A stretch of 64,000 nucleotides of DNA from Taxillus chinensis (GCA_023512835.1 CM042089.1:48351504-48415503), one strand, 5' to 3'. Shown: positions 11,561 to 22,468, counted from the stretch's first letter. The notes: generated from the letters alone by a model not told the origin. Program-made: numbers and translations.

Positions 11561-11571
11561 TTGGGGGGAGA
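11561..11571 (+). promoter_or_regulatory. Terminal polypurine tract of the copia element
   Basis: TTGGGGGGAGA lies immediately before the 3' LTR start TGTTGGATC. It is the plus-strand primer site. The related copy has ATTGGGGGATA at 27737-27747. Confidence 0.9.
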
Positions 11572-11920
11572 TTGTTGGATCAAACCCGAATTTGGATAAT
11601 GCTTGATAAAGCCTTATGTAATTTGATCTGAGATCTTTTGTGTTTATTTGATCATTGCAGAAGGTATGTCACTAATCCAAAGGTGCACTCGTGAGAGCAA
11701 AGCTAAGGACAGGATACATAATCCTGATCCGGACAAGAGTTAGTGTCGTCAAACACTTGGTAAATAACCAAGTAACAAATACATACGGAATAAGGAACAA
11801 TCCTACGGACTAAGAACTTAAAGGATAAGTGCGGAGTAAGGAAAATAAGTGCGGAGTAAAGAAAATAGATGCGGAGTAAAGAAACCAGATGCGGAGTAAG
11901 GAATCCGGACTTATTACTCG

Positions 11921-12175
11921 CCCGGAGTAAGGAACTTACATACGGAGTAAGGAACTTACATACGGAGTAAGGAACTTACATACGGAGTAAGGAACTTGCA
12001 TACGGAGTAAGGAACTTGCATACGGAGTAAGGAACTTACATACGGAGTAAGGAACTTACACACGGAGTAAGGAACTTACACACGGAGTAAGGAACTTACA
12101 TACGGAGTAAGGAACTTACATGCGGAGTAAGGAACCTACATGCGGAGTAAGGAACTTACATGCGGAGTAAGGAAG
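11921..12175 (+). repeat. 20-bp tandem array in the copia 3' LTR
   Basis: About 12.5 head-to-tail units of exact 20-bp period (CGGAGTAAGGAACTTACATA type). Variants occur at the two bases before CGGAG (TA, CA, TG) and at the ACTT/ACTTG/ACCT positions. There are no spacers between units. Confidence 0.97.
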
Positions 12176-12577
12176 CGCTGACACGGACTAAGGATTCCAT
12201 GATCGAATAGATACGGAGTAAGCAACCACCGACACGGAGTAAGGTTCCGAGCTTCATTAACTACGGAGTAAGGAAAATTACACCGGACCAAGAAGACACT
12301 GCTCCAACAAAACCGCATTTAAAGGTATCAGCTCGTGCTGTCCCGATGTAAGACGAATGCATTTAGATCAAGAAGAATCTTACACGTGGATCATCCGGAT
12401 ATGTGGACACAACCTTAATTGTATCTCGGAACTCACAAAGACACTAATACTCTTCAAATCCAAGATCTTGAGCTCCACAATCTGCAGCAGTCAAGGCAGA
12501 CAGATTACCGAGGGATAATTAGTGCGGAACGCATTCCGGAACTTCAAGTTCCAAGGTTGTCTCTTAGGAATGTTTTG

Positions 12578-12587
12578 TATAAATATT
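12578..12587 (+). promoter_or_regulatory. TATA box of the copia 3' LTR
   Basis: TATAAATATT, identical to the motif in the 5' LTR at 961. In the 3' LTR it could drive read-out transcription into the flanking gypsy DNA. Confidence 0.55.
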
Positions 12588-12872
12588 CATACTTATACTT
12601 CATATATATGTGAGCTTAAGTGAAAACAAAAAAAAAGGAACTTGGCTAGCGTGTGAGTTCATTGTTGTAAACAGAGTGTAAGAGAGTGTTTGCTTCTATT
12701 TTTGTTGTAATCACCTTGTGATAATAAAACAAAATACTTCCACTATCTGGTTATCTTCCGCAGTGATTCTATCACTTAAACTAGATAAGTCTTTGTGTCT
12801 TGAGAGAAAAGAAAGAGTTTGAATAAGATCCTATTCACCCCCCCCCCCCCTTTAGGCTCCAAGGGACCATCA

Positions 12873-14150
12873 ACCTCAACACAGGTGCAGTGGTCAAACG
12901 GGTTTTGAGAGTCTCAAACGCCTGCTGGCACTTGTCTGTCCACTCAAATTTCACTCCTTTCCTAGTCAACGCCGTCATAGGAGCCGCCAAACGGGAGAAC
13001 CCCTCTACAAAACGACGATAGTACCCCGCCAAACCAAGAAAACTACGGATCTCAAAAACGTTGGTTGGCCTCGCCCACGATGCCACGGCCTCAATCTTGG
13101 CCGGGTCCACCCTAACTCCCTCAGTGACACCACATGGCCAAGAAAGTGAACCTCCTGCAGCCAAAACTCACACTTGCTAAACTTAGCAAACAGCTGCTGG
13201 TCCCTCAAGGTTTGCAACACTGTTGCCAAGTGCTCCACATGCTCCCTCTCAGTCTTGGAATACACCAAGATATCGTCGATAAACACCACCACGAACGAGT
13301 CTAAGTATGGGGCAAAGACTTGGTTCATCAAATGCATGAACACTGCTGGCGCATTAGTGAGCCCGAAAGGCATCACTACCCACTCATAATGCCCATACCT
13401 GCACCGAAAAGCCGTCTTAGGGATGTCCTCCTCCCTAACCCTGAGCTGGTGATACCCCGACCGTAAATCTATCTTGGAAAACCACTGGGCCCCACTCAAT
13501 TGGTCAAACAGGTCATCTATCCGAGGCAACGGGTACTTGTTCTTCACTGTCACTGAATTCAGCTTCCTGTAGTCGATGCAGAGACGTAGTGTACCATCAG
13601 CCTTCTTCGCAAAGAGCACCGGAGCACCCCAAGGTGAGGTACTCGGTCTGATATACCCCTGACCCACCAGCTCCTCGATTTGCCTCTGAAGCTCCCTCAA
13701 CTCAGCTGGCCCCATACGATACGCTACCTGGGAAATCGGACCTGTCCCCGGCACTAACTCAATGGTGAACTCCACACTCCTCTTAGGTGGCAAACTCCTC
13801 AACTGCTCAGGAAAAACATCCTGAAATTGGTCCACAACAGCGGGCCACACCCTCTTTTCCACCTTACCCTCCTCAGCAAAGGTCAGGGCTGGTAACCTGT
13901 GGGTAATGGCACCCCACTGGTCCAACACTGGCCCGGCCCGACTCGCCTCACAATCCCACTCCCCCTGCAGGGTGCAAGAGGTCCCTGCAGGTGTCATGAA
14001 GGTCACACGCCGCCGATAACAATTTATCTTGGCCTGGAAAGCCATAAGCCAATCCATACCCAAGATCAGGTCAAACGTTCTCAAAGGCATCACATGCAAG
14101 TCAAAACTCAGCTCCACCTCGCCTATGGTTAACACACAGTCACGACACAC
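12873..14150 (-). pseudogene. Gypsy protease C-terminus and reverse transcriptase
   Basis: The open frame from 14150 down to about 13150 reads the end of the protease ([11 protein letters not shown]), then RT. RT motifs in order are [66 protein letters not shown] and [11 protein letters not shown] with the catalytic DD. A frame change near 13140 leads into the connection region ([40 protein letters not shown]) until the copia junction. The same RT end is present in the second copy at 20597-21088. About 380 codons are continuous, making this the best preserved gypsy RT besides the one near 44700. Confidence 0.92.
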
Positions 14151-14159
14151 TCACCGTAC

Positions 14160-15790
14160 CTCAATCATGCCTCCTACCTGGAGACTCCACAACTAGGGGC
14201 CTCGCGGCCTCCACACAAGCTAACCCCAAGCCGTCTATTACAAGCTCAAGCAACAAATGAACATGATGCACCCGTATCGAAAAGAACGAAGCTAAGGTAC
14301 GGGAGATCAAGAGGGTACCTCTAACCACCGATGGTCCTGCTCCACCCTCGGTGGTGGGGGTGGTAGCTCGGCCTCCTCCGGGTACGTCGCCTCCAGCCGC
14401 AAACACCCTCCCTTGGCCCGTGCCACTGGTCGGCTCACTCACTGGGCGCTTCCCGCCAAGGCTGCCTCCAGCTTCAGTCTGCTGCCGCTCCGGCCTCCCC
14501 TGAGGTCGGGTCTGATTCGATCCTGCCTGACTAGCCGGCCACTGACGAGCTGGTCTCTCTGCTGGTGCACGAAAACTGGCATCACTCCTTGTACTGGATG
14601 TCATGCCTCCAACTCCCCTGTTGCCACTCCGGCAAACCCGGCCCAGATGGCCCTCTCGTCCACATCTATGGCATTTCCAGTCCCTCTTTGGACACTCCTT
14701 TCTCAAGTGGCCTTGCTCCCCACAAGAAGAACAACCGCTAGGGAGACCCCCTGCTGGACCGCCCTGTCTGCCACCGCCAAAGCTAGACCTCCCTGGGTTC
14801 ACCAATGTCTGTCCCCTACTGCGGAAGGAACTGCTATCCCTCTCCTCCATCTTGAGCCTCTTGGACCCTGCATCTCGATCAGGCCCACTCTGCAACTGGC
14901 GACCCTGATGGGCCTGCCTCCCACCACCCAGCTCTCTCTCAGCTATACGGGCCGTCTCCACAGCCTCAGCATAGGTCCTCAAGCGTAGAATCGCCACCCT
15001 CTCCCTAAGGGCTGGCCTAAGACCCAAAGTGAACTTGTGAGCCTTTAGGTCCTCCTTTGCCACTGTCTCGGGGGCAAACCTACTCAGGCTCCGGAACTCC
15101 CGCTCATACTCGGGCACCGTCTTTGATCCTTGCTTCAGGCTGCCAAATTCCTCCCTCCTTCGCCATCTCACCGATTCGTGGAAGAACTCATCATGGAAGA
15201 GTTGCAAGAATTCCTCCCAAAACATGAGTCAGACCGCACGGCTCCCCGCTACACTCGTCCACCACTCCAAAGCATCCCCCTCCAACCGCCGAATTGCCGG
15301 GCCGCACCTTATCCTCCTCCCGGGGCAGGAGAAAGGAGAACACATGCTCAATCTGCCTCAACCACCGCTCGCCTACCACAGGATCTTCTCCCCCCCTTAA
15401 ACCGCGGAGGTTGTTCCTTTCGGAACCGTGTCACCACGTCATCCTCTCGCACGGGTCGGTACACCACCCAGCGAACTCTCACGCTCACGAGGCAGCTCTC
15501 CTATGGTGGTGGCGGTGGTGGCACCACCCCGTGTCTTGCCATCTCACGGCGCACCTCCTCCCGAACGTCCTGCCGGAGTCCCTCCCGTAGCTCTCGTACC
15601 TCCAGCCGGATGCCTTCTTGTAGCCGTGCCAGGCAACAACGCATGCCCTCCAACGGATGGTCCCGCACCCGGACCCTCATGGGCAGATGACTCATCGCCC
15701 ATCGCCCCGGACGTACGTGTCACTCTCCTCGGTGGCATTCTTACTACATGAAGTAAGATGCACAAACGTCGAACGCGTTTGACTACTAAC
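14160..15790 (-). pseudogene. Gypsy gag with two zinc knuckles, plus protease start
   Basis: Main frame 15225-14161. The capsid part (FLQLFHDEFFHESVRWRRRE, VPEYEREFRSLSRFAPETV, HKFTLGLRPALRERVAILRL) is the plant retrotrans_gag fold. An Arg/Gln-rich linker follows, then two adjacent CX2CX4HX4C knuckles: CSSCGEQGHLRKEC and CHRCGREGHLGRVC. The start of gag (15695-15230) is in other frames, so the N-terminus is shifted. Near 14300 the expected D-T-G protease active site lies in a shifted frame. Gag would bind element RNA and form particles. The paired knuckle is usual for Tekay-like chromoviruses. Confidence 0.85.
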
Positions 15791-16140
15791 AAGTAGACTA
15801 CCTCTACCTCATTATCAAGTCAAGCCGTACATGGCATTACACACATTTTAACCATTGCATCAATCAATATTGCACACTTCACATCCCAGGACACATTGCC
15901 AAACAAATCGAGTTGCACATTTCACTTAATCATGTGATCTTATCCACGGTTTAGCATACATTCACAAACAAATGCAACTAGTGCCCTAATGCCAATGCAT
16001 GCAAATCCTATCACAAGACTGGACTACCCTAAGTACACCTTGGAGGCTCAAAGAGGACCATGTTGATCAGGCATGTCCCTCCAGGCTCCTCCAAAGGACT
16101 CAAGATAACCAAGTCCGCCCACTACCCTAGGCCAACTAGA

Positions 16141-16156
16141 CCATGCTCTGATACCA
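16141..16156 (-). other. Primer-binding site of the gypsy element
   Basis: On the minus strand this reads TGGTATCAGAGCATGG, complementary to initiator Met tRNA, three bases after the LTR end at 16160. It shows that the LTR to its right acts as the 5' LTR for internal region A. Confidence 0.95.
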
Positions 16157-16650
16157 TAATGTCACGCCCCGGATTTCCAACCCGAGGAAACCGGTACGTG
16201 ACTCCCCTTTTACCCACACGGAGGGCAAAGAGGTTAGGATTCAAATCAAGAATTTAACATTTTAAACATTTACAACACATTCAAGAAAAATAAAGTCCAT
16301 CAAAGCGGTCCACAAACCAAAACAGTCTTTATTACAAAGTCTTCTTTTCAATCCATCCCCATTGGGGTTACATCGATTCCCATAATAAAATAACATAAAC
16401 AATAAAATAAATAAGGTCTTCCACCTTGGGGTCCCACCTAACGCCCGTAGGTTCCTGTAAAGAAAACAACATGGTAGGAGGGGTGAGCAACCACGGCTCA
16501 AGAGGGATCATGTCTCCCCAACCCATCCCATGCACCTAACATCTACATGCCTCGTGTACAAGTCGTGTGTCGTGATACAATTATTCCACCAGGATATAGT
16601 TACAGGCTATAACAAAGAAACACAATCATACAGGGACCGGTACACAAACA

Positions 16651-16828
16651 CTCCCGGGCTTCCACAGCCACCGGGTTTCAAGAACAGTCCCGGGCTTCCA
16701 CACCACCGGGTTCCACAAAAAAGTCCCGGGCTTCCACAACCACCGGGTTCCACAAATCAGTCCCAGGGCTTCCACAGCCACCGGGTTCCACAAATCAGTC
16801 CCAGGGCTTCCACACCACCGGGTGTACA
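16651..16828 (-). repeat. Minisatellite in LTR A
   Basis: About five imperfect 33-37-bp units built on TCCCGGGCTTCCACA and CCACCGGGTTCCACA. LTR B carries seven more regular units (21721-21978). LTR D has about two on the other strand (26270-26330). Confidence 0.9.
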
Positions 16829-17430
16829 AGCAAACACGCAGCACATAAGGCCTTACAGGCATAACATCAAACACTTAATATGCTTAGTCACACGGGAATA
16901 ACGTCGAACACTAGCATGCATATATTCACAGGCTCACAAACCCAGCCCACACAGCTATTATTCCAAACACATAATACGCATAGCCTCACAGGCATTATTT
17001 CAAACACGTTCTGAGCATACACACAAGCATATTCATACAGGTATATTCACACCGACATTTTATCAAACACTTAACATGCACTAACCACCCAACCTCAGAA
17101 ATCACACCAAAACGCCACTGAAGGCCAACATTCATAGTGGAGGTCACACCTATATGAATTTACATATAAATAATATAACAGATATCTCATATTCTGCCCT
17201 AGGACCCTAGGACAGAGGAGGACTTAGGAAGAACAGAATCCCTACCTCAAGTAAAACGCAACAACACAAAGAAAGTCCCGATCCCACGTCGAACGCCGTC
17301 CACCCACGAGTCACCGACCACCCACGCAAGACGCCCGGGAAGCAACCAGGAGCTCTCCTTCCCTCTCTCTCTCTCTGCGACGGCTGGTGGAGCAACAAAC
17401 CCTAACCCTAAAACAGAGGGCTTCTCCTCC

Positions 17431-17507
17431 TTATATAGACAACACAACATCAAAACGACGTAGTTTTGATTAAGTGAAACCCAGGATCAAAACGACGTAG
17501 TTTTGAT
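17431..17507 (-). promoter_or_regulatory. LTR A promoter: two ACGT-core palindromes and TATA motif
   Basis: Two 22-bp near-palindromes (17449-17470 and 17486-17507), with arms ATCAAAAC and GTTTTGAT around an ACGT core, begin 37 bp apart. They sit just upstream, in element direction, of TCTATATAAGG at about 17428-17438. The same pair with the same 37-bp step occurs in LTRs B and D. ACGT cores are typical plant bZIP sites; binding here is inferred. Confidence 0.6.
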
Positions 17508-17938
17508 CACACAAGTTAGCACCTTTCCGCACCCATATAGGCCAAAATACTCGGAATTTCAACATGGTCCTTTGGAGAAAGTTCCTTAGAATGTCAAAAC
17601 CAAGGGAACCATGCAAAAATATGCCCGCACGCCAATTTGCACGTGAATTCCCCAATTCACGTGCACCTCCATATGGACTCCAAATGCTCTCAAACTTCAC
17701 CCCTAGCCTCCTTGCATCATTTAGAAGACAATTACACTTGCACGTGAATTGGACCCATATCACGTGCACCTCACATACATGTCCATTTGGCCTGAAACTT
17801 CTGTGGTAGATAGAGGACACCATTCTAAGCATCTTTCCTTTTGCACGTGAATTCATTGGGGTCCATTTACTAGGTCAAAATCTAGAAAAACTCTACTCAG
17901 GAGGCAAAACTGACTAACTCAAGGTGCGGGTCCTTACA

Positions 17939-17973
17939 TCCTCTCCCCCTTAAGACTTTTCGTCCTCGAAAAG
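17939..17973 (-). promoter_or_regulatory. Polypurine tract and hairpin 3' of region B
   Basis: On the minus strand, AAGGGGGAGAGGA directly precedes the LTR. Before it is the inverted repeat CTTTTCGAGGACGAAAAG (17956-17973; 7-bp stem, 4-base loop). Equivalent hairpins adjoin PPTs at 25197 and 54749. Confidence 0.85.
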
Positions 17974-18311
17974 AAATGACATAAGAGGAAAACAAACACA
18001 AGCTACCCATTTGCCACACGGCGAGCCATAACACCCAAATGGGTCACACACCACACACAGCACAACAGCACATAACAGTACCACCATAATCCATAACCAC
18101 AATAATGCACATAACACATGTCCGCATGGCACGAATACACATCTCAAAAACACATCACAAACAAGAACACATGTCTTTAAAAGACAGTACAAATACACCA
18201 AATCACAGTACAAATACACCAAATCACAGTACAAATACACCAAATCGTACACAACTAATACAAGAAAACACAAAACACATCACACCCTTGGCCAACAGCC
18301 ACCTCCCACGC
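17974..18311 (-). other. 3' non-coding spacer of gypsy region B
   Basis: Between the chromodomain stop and the PPT. It contains three 21-bp copies around ACAGTACAAATACACCAAAT at 18186-18247. No coding potential. The plus-strand relative at 24880-25200 has the same GTATTTG-rich spacer. Confidence 0.75.
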
Positions 18312-18750
18312 TTAAGATTGTTCGTCCTCGAACAAGTCCGGTATCTGCTCACGCATCACGGACTCACGTTCCCATGTCTCCTCCTCAATGCCACGGTGCT
18401 GCCACAAGACGCGAACCAAAGGAATAACACGACCACGCAAAAGCTTCGCTTGCCGATCTAGGATACGGATAGGGGCCTCAATGACGGACATGTCATCCTC
18501 AATGTCCAACGTCCCCCAATCAATCACATGAGTGGGGTCAGGGTGATACTTCCTCACGGGACACGTGAAACACGTTGTGCACTCGACTCACCCGCGGTGG
18601 TAACGCTAACCGGTAGGCCACGGCCCTACACGATCCAGGAATCGCAAAAGGACCAATAAACCGCGGAGATAGCTTGGAACCTCGCCCAAATCGTCGATGT
18701 CCACGACGTGGAGAGACACGAAGGAACACATGATCACCGACGGAAAACTC
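18312..18750 (-). pseudogene. Gypsy integrase tail and C-terminal chromodomain
   Basis: The integrase tail (18753-18538) reads FSVGDHVFLRVSPRRGHRRF, LSPRFIGPFAI and VSRVHNVFHVS. A frame shift near 18550 leads to 18557-18312: IRILDRQAKLLRGRVIPLVR, VLWQHRGIEEETWERES, ending IPDLFEDEQS. This is the chromodomain-like module at the end of Tekay chromovirus integrases, thought to guide insertion by reading histone marks. The final codons lie on the inverted repeat GTTCGAGGACGAAC (18320-18333). Confidence 0.88.
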
Positions 18751-19615
18751 CAAAGGTCGCCGCCGCTGATCCGCATAAGATTCTGCCGACTCGAGCCGAC
18801 AACAAACGCCGACGAATCAACTTGACCTTCTCGGTAGCCTCTTGAACCAACCGTGGCCCCAAGAGAGCTGTCTCCCCCACCTCGGTCCAACACAAAGGTG
18901 ATCGACACGGCCGTCCGTACAACGCCTCAAAAGGAGCCATCCCAATGGATGCCTGATAATTGTTGTTGTAGGCAAACTCCACCAAAGGAAGGTGAGTTGC
19001 CCACGAACCCCCGAAATCTAACACACAGGCCCGTAACATGTCCTCCAAAGTCCGATTCGTCCTCTCCGTCTGGCCGTCGGTCTCGGGGTGAAAGGCTGTA
19101 CTCGGGTGAAGCTTGGTCCCCATAGCCTCCTTGCAAACCGGCCCAAAAACGGGAAGTGAACCGCGAATCCCGGTCGGAGACAACCGATGATGGTACGCCA
19201 TGCGGTCTCACAATCTCGTTCATGTACACGGTGACTCAAGGTCCCAATAGAGTCCCGCTCGCGAACAGCCAGGAAATGAGTCGACTTTGTGAGTCGATCC
19301 ACAATCACCCAAATCATATCCTTCCTCCAGGTGGTGGGTGGAAGACCAGCCACAAAATCCATCGCTATATGGTCCCACTTCCACTCCGCTATGGGCAAGG
19401 GCCGTAACATGCCCGCCGGCCGGCGATGCTCGACCTTCACCTGCCGACACGTGAGGCACCGCGAAACAAAGGCAGCTACATCGCGTTTCATCCCAGGCCA
19501 CCAAAAATGTCCGCGAAGCGCATGTTACATCTTCGTACCCCCCTGGATGCACAAGAACTCTAGATTGGTGAAACGCCCTCATCACCTCATCCCTGAGGGA
19601 AGAAGCCACTACCAA
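18734..19615 (-). pseudogene. Gypsy integrase zinc and catalytic domains, frameshifted
   Basis: In minus order: end of the zinc-binding domain (VAAFVSRCLTCRQVKVEHRR, with CX2C), first catalytic part (WKWDHIAMDFVAGLP; DMIWVIVDRLTKSTHFL), then other frames with [13 protein letters not shown] and [20 protein letters not shown], which hold the second Asp and catalytic Glu. The sequence continues with [20 protein letters not shown] and [13 protein letters not shown]. At least three frameshifts separate these pieces. The preceding HX..H half of the zinc finger is poorly preserved, near the poly-C tracts. Confidence 0.88.
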
Positions 19616-19676
19616 CCGCCCCGAAATGACAACTCATGCTCAGGACCCTCTGTCCAGTCCTCGGATAGCTCACCAG

Positions 19677-19964
<288 letters not shown>

Positions 19965-20043
<79 letters not shown>
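19965..20043. repeat. 79-bp uninterrupted poly-C tract
   Basis: A second pure C run, on the same strand as the 253-bp tract. Beyond it at 20044 the gypsy sequence resumes. Confidence 0.95.
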
Positions 20044-20289
20044 ATACGGGCACGGAGAACCTCACACTCAATGTCACCCAGGCTGCCCCTCCCCGGACGC
20101 GCTGGTACAACTCAGGCACAACCACCAAAGGGCTCGGGACCTGTCCCACCATCATGAGCAACAGCTGCACCGTAACGTCGCCAACTGCTCCATCGGCTTC
20201 CACTCCCTCACGGCCACCTCAGCTTTCCCTTTTCGCTCAATGCATCAGCCACAACATTACCCTTGCCCGGGGTATAGGTAAGAGTAAAG

Positions 20290-21088
20290 TCAAAGGTCTG
20301 CAAATACTCCACCCATCTCCTTTGCCTCAAATTCAAGTCCTTCGAGTAAAGATGTACTGAAGGCTCTTGTGATCTCGAGAACACCACAAACTTTTCCCCC
20401 CAAGAGGTAGTGCCAACTCTTCAGGGCGAAGATAACGACCGCTAACTCCAGATCATGAGTAGGATAATTCTGCTCATGAGGCTTCATTGCCTTGACCCAT
20501 AAGCTACCACACCGTGCTCCCGCATAAGCACACACCCCAAACCAACCCTGGACGCATCACAATACACCTCATACGGAATATCCTCCCTAGGTAACCTCAA
20601 CACGGTGCGGTGGTCAAACGGGTTTTGAGAGTCTCAAACGCTCGCCGGCACTTTGTCGTCCACTCAAATTTCACTCCTTTCCTAGTCAACGCCGTCATAG
20701 GAGCCGCCAAACGGGAGAACCCCTCTACAAAACGACGATAGTACCCCGCCAAACCAAGAAAACCACGGATCTCAAAAACGTTGGTTGGCCTCGCCCACGA
20801 TGCCACGGCCTCAATCTTGGCTGGGTCCACCCTAACTCCCTCAGTGACACCACATGGCCAAGAAAGTGAACCTCCTGCAGACCAAAACTCACACTTGCTA
20901 AACTTAGCAACAATGCTGGTCCCTCAAGGTTTGCAACACTGTTGCCAAGTGCTCCACATGCTCCCTCTCAGTCTTGGAATACACCAAGATATCGTCGATA
21001 AACACCACCACGAACGAGTCTAAGTATGGGGCAAAGACTTGGTTCATCAAATGCATGAACACTGCTGGCGCATTAGTGAGCCCGAAAG
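20290..21088 (-). pseudogene. Gypsy RT end and RNase H
   Basis: From 21088 down: [20 protein letters not shown] and IDDILVYS, then [20 protein letters not shown] and [20 protein letters not shown] (20830-20597). RNase H follows with MKPHEQNYPTHDLELAVVIF and ALKSWHYLLGG (20485-20400). Single-base indels break it, for example near 20910 relative to the copy at 13190. The protein start is lost at the 21088 junction. Confidence 0.9.
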
Positions 21089-21585
21089 ATGATTGTGAAT
21101 GACAAAACCATCATCGATTAGAATGACAAAACCAAGATAACCATGCAAAAACATGCTTGCACGCCAATTTGAATGCCAATTCCCCAATTGGCGTGCAGCT
21201 CCAAATGCACTCAAACTTCACCCAAAGTCTCCTTGCATCTTGTAGAGGTCTGAGAAGCAAAAATATGCTTGCACGTGAAATGGGTGAATTCACGTGCAGC
21301 TCCAAATGCTTTGAAATTTCTGTGGTTAATTAGAGGACCTCATTCTAAGAAACTTTTGTTCTTGCATGCCAATTGTTTGAGGCCATCTACTATATCAAAA
21401 GTGAGCTCCAAAATCTGCCAAAACCGCTTAAAACCGCAAGTATATGCATAGCATCTTCCTAGGGCATCAATGTACGTTATCACTTGTCACATGCACCTCC
21501 CAAAAGTCCCCTCTTGGGCTCATCTCTTACCTCAAACTTGTGCACCAACATCCAAGGTGTTTGTGGTTACACACGGGTCATTACA
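21089..21585 (-). repeat. Fragment of a gypsy LTR (first ~500 bp, U3)
   Basis: On the minus strand it starts TGTAATGACCCGTGTGTAAC at 21585 and resembles the U3 of LTR A around 17560-17850 (ATGCAAAAACATGC, GCACGCCAATTTG). It stops at 21088 against gypsy RT. Confidence 0.8.
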
Positions 21586-21720
21586 CAACCCATCCCATGG
21601 TCCTAGCATCTACATGTCATGTGTACAAGTGCAGTGTCGTGATATAATTATTTTAACAAATATAATAGCAAGCCATATCAGCAAATACAATTATTTCCAC
21701 AGCCACACAGGCTAGCACAT

Positions 21721-21978
21721 GAACAGTCCCGGGCTTCCATAGCCACTGGGTTTCTAAGAGCAGTCTCGGGCTTCCACAGCCATCGGGTTCCAAGAACAGT
21801 CCTGGGCTTCCACAACCACCGGGTTTCACAGAACAATCCCGGGCTTCCACAGCCACCGGGTTTCACAAAACAGTCCCGAGCTTTCACAGCCACCGGGTTT
21901 CACAGAACAGTCCCGGGCTTCCACAGCCACCGGGTTTCACAGAACAGTCCCGGGCTTCCACAGCCACCGGGTTTCACA
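21721..21978 (-). repeat. 37-bp minisatellite in LTR B
   Basis: Seven units of 36-37 bp built on GAACAGTCCCGGGCTTCCAC and CCACCGGGTTTCACA. The last units are almost identical. The same minisatellite is shorter in LTR A. Confidence 0.95.
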
Positions 21979-21997
21979 AAACATATTACACACTGCC

Positions 21998-22150
21998 ACT
22001 CAGGCATAAAACCAAACACTTAGTAGACACACATTCACCAATGCACAAACCCAACCACTCAGGCATAAAACCAAACACTTAGTAGGCACACATTCACCAA
22101 TGCACAAACCCAGCCACTCAGGCATAAAACCAAACACTTAGTAGGCACAT
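21998..22150 (-). repeat. 58-59-bp minisatellite in LTR B
   Basis: About 2.6 units starting CACTCAGGCATAAAACCAAA, at 21998, 22056 and 22115. Confidence 0.9.
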
Positions 22151-22463
22151 TTACACAGACATATTCACATAGGCATTTTATCGAACATTTAACATGCACT
22201 GCCCACCCAACGTCAGAATCACACCAAAACGCCATTGAAGGCCAACATTAATATAGGAGGTCACACCTATATGAATTTACATATAAATATTCTAACAACA
22301 GCCATAGAAAATCTGTAAATCATCTACACATGGCCTAACCCCGGGACAGACCAGGAAAGACAGAACCCCTACTTGTGGGAAAACTTATCACCACAGCAAC
22401 GATCCTGCTCCCACGCCGAACGTTGTCCGCCCACGAGAAACACCACAGCATCAATGGCCAGAA

Positions 22464-22468
22464 CTCTC

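Larger units (their letters stand above)
412..12872 (+). mobile_element. Sirevirus-like Ty1/copia retrotransposon, defective
   Basis: Order: 5' LTR (truncated by the gypsy LTR), Met-tRNA primer site, gag with a zinc knuckle, second zinc knuckle, PR, IN, RT, RNase H, clustered polypurine tracts, a long extra ORF, terminal PPT and 3' LTR. PR-IN-RT-RH order is diagnostic of Ty1/copia. The extra 3' ORF plus repeated G-rich PPTs is typical of the Sirevirus lineage. All reading frames carry shifts or stops, so it cannot make its own proteins. The 3' LTR abuts minus-strand gypsy RT at 12873, at a point that is continuous in the paralogous copy near 20595, so this element inserted into that gypsy element. 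Confidence 0.92.
11573..12872 (+). repeat. 3' LTR of the copia element (1,300 bp)
   Basis: It starts TGTTGGATC after the PPT and ends CCATCA at 12872. It contains degenerate CGGAGTAAGG motifs (11780-11920), the 20-bp array (11921-12175), a TATA box at 12578 and 13 C at 12838-12850. The next base is minus-strand gypsy RT. ACCTC (12873-12877) is the expected 5-bp target copy; its partner lies outside the window. Confidence 0.95.
12873..16159 (-). mobile_element. Tekay-like Ty3/gypsy internal region A (PBS, gag, PR, RT)
   Basis: Reading on the minus strand from the PBS at 16156: leader, gag with two zinc knuckles, protease remains, reverse transcriptase. The reading is cut at 12873 by the copia 3' LTR. 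RT directly after PR is the Ty3/gypsy order. The missing RNase H-IN half should lie beyond the left window edge. The LTR for this region is the one at 16160-17938. Confidence 0.88.
16160..17938 (-). repeat. Tekay-like gypsy LTR A (1,779 bp, complete)
   Basis: On the minus strand it starts TGTAAGGACCCGCACC (17938) and ends GGGGCGTGACA (16160). Its left edge touches the PBS of region A and its right edge touches the PPT of region B, so it is 5' LTR to one and 3' LTR to the other. Inside are a U3 with paired ACGT-core palindromes (17449-17507), a TATA motif, a short CT run (17361-17377) and a minisatellite (16651-16828). Related LTRs: 21586-23090 and 25232-27012. Confidence 0.95.

Noticed and set aside
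15130..15751. Plus-strand ORFs of 186 and 107 codons
   Set aside because: They lie antisense to gypsy gag and its leader and show no protein motif.
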